Shown: in pieces, positions 61,893 to 64,000 of the stretch | Layout of the letters: every line of letters begins with the position of its first letter | How positions within the stretch are numbered: the stretch's first letter is position 1 | The notes under the pieces: generated by a model | Database searches by the model: none | Told to the model about the DNA's origin: nothing | The model's input: the letters and a program-made list of their open reading frames with translations, nothing else | Translations under genes and position numbers: made by a program | Assembly: GCA_026214975.1 (NCBI GenBank) | Contig: CM047805.1 | Coordinates: forward strand, 65,821,383-65,885,382 | Direction: 5' to 3' | From: Gentiana macrophylla | Lineage: Eukaryota; Streptophyta; Magnoliopsida; Gentianales; Gentianaceae | DNA length: 64,000 nucleotides

Positions 61893-62158
61893 TGTTAGGA
61901 AATCACTAGTTTAACGTAGCACAATTTAAAATTTTGATTTCCTTTTCTAAGAGCGTCTTCGTTTAATACAATAAACACGTTAAGTAGTTTGACGGTATAT
62001 ACCTTGGATGATCTACAAGATCGAAGCTCTGACCGTCAACGGAGAGTAGTACTGTGCGCAAGCCGTCCACGCGTCCGGCCTCTATCAATAATGCACACGA
62101 ACTCCTCGCCGGAATCCTCCTTGGATTGCTATCAGAAAAATCCGGCTGCTAGACCAGC

Positions 62159-62217
<59 letters not shown>

Positions 62218-62760
62218 ACTCTCTATTAGAAGCTCTCTATTTTACTCAAGAACTATTAGCTCTTGGAATTGTGATGATACAATTGAGCTAGAAAACCCTT
62301 TCTTATATAGGGTGAGAGGCGCCCCATGTTGCCCTAATCTGATTAGAAAAAGCTTTCTAGAAGATAGATGAAAGAGAAAAATATTTTCCCAATAAAATAA
62401 GGAAAATCACGTAGATTGATTTATCTCTTTTATTATAATATCTTATATTAAATAAAATCCCAATATTGCCAATATCTTATATTGGATATACTTATCTTAT
62501 TACCATAAATCTATTTTTCCAAAATCAATTAATATCTAATATTAATATTATGGTAATCTTATTAATTAAATCAGATACAATCCAAGTGTATTTTATACAC
62601 TTACTATCTCACATTCCATATAGCCAATAATTGGCTTACGGAACATTCTTTAATTAATATAATTTATGTATAATTAATATCTAGTATTTTATTTATTCAT
62701 AATAAATAAATACCACCATATTAATTTACCACTATAACATTTATAGTCCTGAGATAAACT
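61893..62760 (-). repeat. Partial family-E LTR (E4)
   Basis: Begins TGTTAGGAAATCACTAGTTT, closely matching the E3 LTR at 2591 (about 88 percent by eye over the first 200 bases). No primer-binding site lies to its left, so it is the 3' LTR of a minus-strand copy or a solo LTR; GACAT (61,888-61,892) would be its target duplication. It is cut at 62,760 by another LTR element. Contains a (CT)n tract at 62,165-62,217. Confidence 0.85.
62165..62217. repeat. (CT)n microsatellite in the E4 LTR
   Basis: About 26 CT units, expanded from a short CTCTCT run that is present near the same place in other E LTRs. Confidence 0.95.
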
Positions 62761-64000
62761 TGTTAGGTGTGATGCCCGAAAGACAATTTTTGTAATTGTT
62801 TTATTTAATAAATGAATTGACGTTATTGTTCATATTTATTATTCTCATAATCACCGATGTGACAATAGTATTTACACTACGTAAAACCCTAAGTATATTG
62901 TTTATGTAATCACTTAACTCAGTGTATGGTATATACACGGGAGGATTGAGTTGGTGAAGATGTACTTAAAATACAATTAGCCCGTAGTGAAGTTAATCGA
63001 GAGTATCGGGTCTCTCCTTTAACGTGCTATTAATGCGCCTGAGAACACAATAGGTGTGATAGTCCTATCCGGACTTTCGGTTAAGAGAACCTAATGGGGC
63101 ATTTATATATGATAGATATATCGTATAAATTTGGACCGATTTGATTAGAGTTTACGATATAATTCCGTAATCGAGAAGTCTTATCGAATCAATGGATGAT
63201 CATATTTATGGATATATCTTAATCTGGGGTGATCACGATCCAACCGCTTGAATCGGTATGAAGTTTGACTTGACGGTTAAGGATTACACTCGAGTCAGCG
63301 TGGTCCGAATTACCCCATCTTGGCATTGTCTTTGGATTGAGTGAGTAGTCCGTGTTATCACAGATACGGAATCCATTCCTTCCATTTATGGAAGTAGATA
63401 AACGATTCCTTATTTGTTAATCCTAGAAGCGATCGATCGCGCGAGTTCATATCACACATCGATTGATCACCAAGTGAGTTGTATGAATTAATTGATCACT
63501 TAGGGGTTAATGGTAAATAAGGATAAGAGGTTCTAAAAGGGTTAACGGTAACTTCCCGATTTAGAATGAAGCAGATCTATGGAGGATTAATCCATATGTA
63601 ATGATTATATCAATGGACGCTTATTATCATTCTCATGAAGAGATAAATATAATCTCATAATCGGAGGAGTGCAGTCACGGGATTATGGTGGCATATTCCT
63701 GTGATTGATTTATCAAATATAATTATTCTATCCGTAAGATAATTATTTATTTGATTTATCGGAGCCGCTGATTATTAGTCCATGGTCCCCGACGTGCCTC
63801 CTAATATAGCATAGCTATTCTCGGACGTCGAATCCTAATAATATTAATTTAGTTCTCGTTGGACTTTATTAAAACGATATGTGAATTAATTGTTTAGTGG
63901 ACTATTAAATTAGTTGAAATTTAAATAATTAAATATGTGGAAAAGGCATTTTTCACAATCTTACCAAAATTAGTGTGTTGGTCGAATTTTGTGACTAGGT
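62761..64000 (+). mobile_element. Left end of another LTR element
   Basis: Starts TGTTAGGTGTGATGCCCGAAAG exactly where E4 LTR homology stops (E3 counterpart continues ATAAACTTTCCTTATTTGG). No coding frame is seen in 1.24 kb, as expected for a long LTR. The preceding AAACT or AACTT would be its target duplication. It runs off the window, so family and orientation are inferred from the TG start only. Confidence 0.6.

Overview
The window looks like repeat-dense, AT-rich heterochromatin of a flowering plant. I find no convincing intact host gene, tRNA, rRNA or CRISPR array. Nearly everything from base 1 to about 59,600 belongs to LTR retrotransposons inserted into one another, most of them decayed. 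They are plant-type: primer-binding sites match initiator Met-tRNA (TGGTATCAGAG-like), LTRs begin TG and end CA, polypurine tracts lie beside 3' LTRs, and 5-bp target duplications are visible at two insertions.

Layout. The oldest container is 'Copia-B' (+ strand, pol remnants at 56,383-59,375). Its integrase region was hit by 'E0', a member of a family I call E (Copia type; LTR about 1.9-2.1 kb, starting TGTTGAAATAG and ending CCTAACA). E0 occupies 20,133-21,849, 38,718-40,530 and about 54,910-56,382; its 5' part lies left of the window. E0 was then hit by E2 (- strand, 15,174-20,132, running off the left side) and by a near-complete sibling, E1 (21,850-38,712, flanked by AGAAT on both sides). 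E2 was hit by 'Copia-A' (4,413-15,173, + strand, SIRE/Maximus-like, with recognisable gag, protease, integrase, RT and RNase H plus a long post-pol reading region). The 5' LTR of Copia-A was hit by E3 (- strand, 1-4,412). The two LTRs of E1 carry three more insertions: a 1.7-kb element with gene-like sequence (23,092-24,816), a Helitron-like element (24,954 to about 27,030), and a 3.8-kb gag-only Gypsy element 'Gypsy-C' (34,842-38,642, target duplication CGAAG).

The most striking structure is at 40,120-56,382: three near-identical 4.78-kb units in head-to-tail order, each made of one LTR plus one pol-deleted internal region. The array lies inside what looks like the single 3' LTR of E0. The first ~0.41 kb of that LTR survives at the left edge and the last ~1.47 kb at the right edge. 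This is what homologous integration of a concatemer of one-LTR circles, or repeated unequal crossing-over, would leave.

Right of Copia-B, 59,601-61,892 holds nothing I can name. It is followed by a partial E-family LTR (61,893-62,760) cut by the start of another LTR element (62,761 to the end).

The genes do not act together as a host pathway. Copia-A could once have made its own replication proteins. The E copies share an already defective gag start and were probably mobilised in trans. Gypsy-C keeps only a gag and an unrecognised acidic reading frame. All coordinates of decayed domains are approximate and all comparisons were made by eye.
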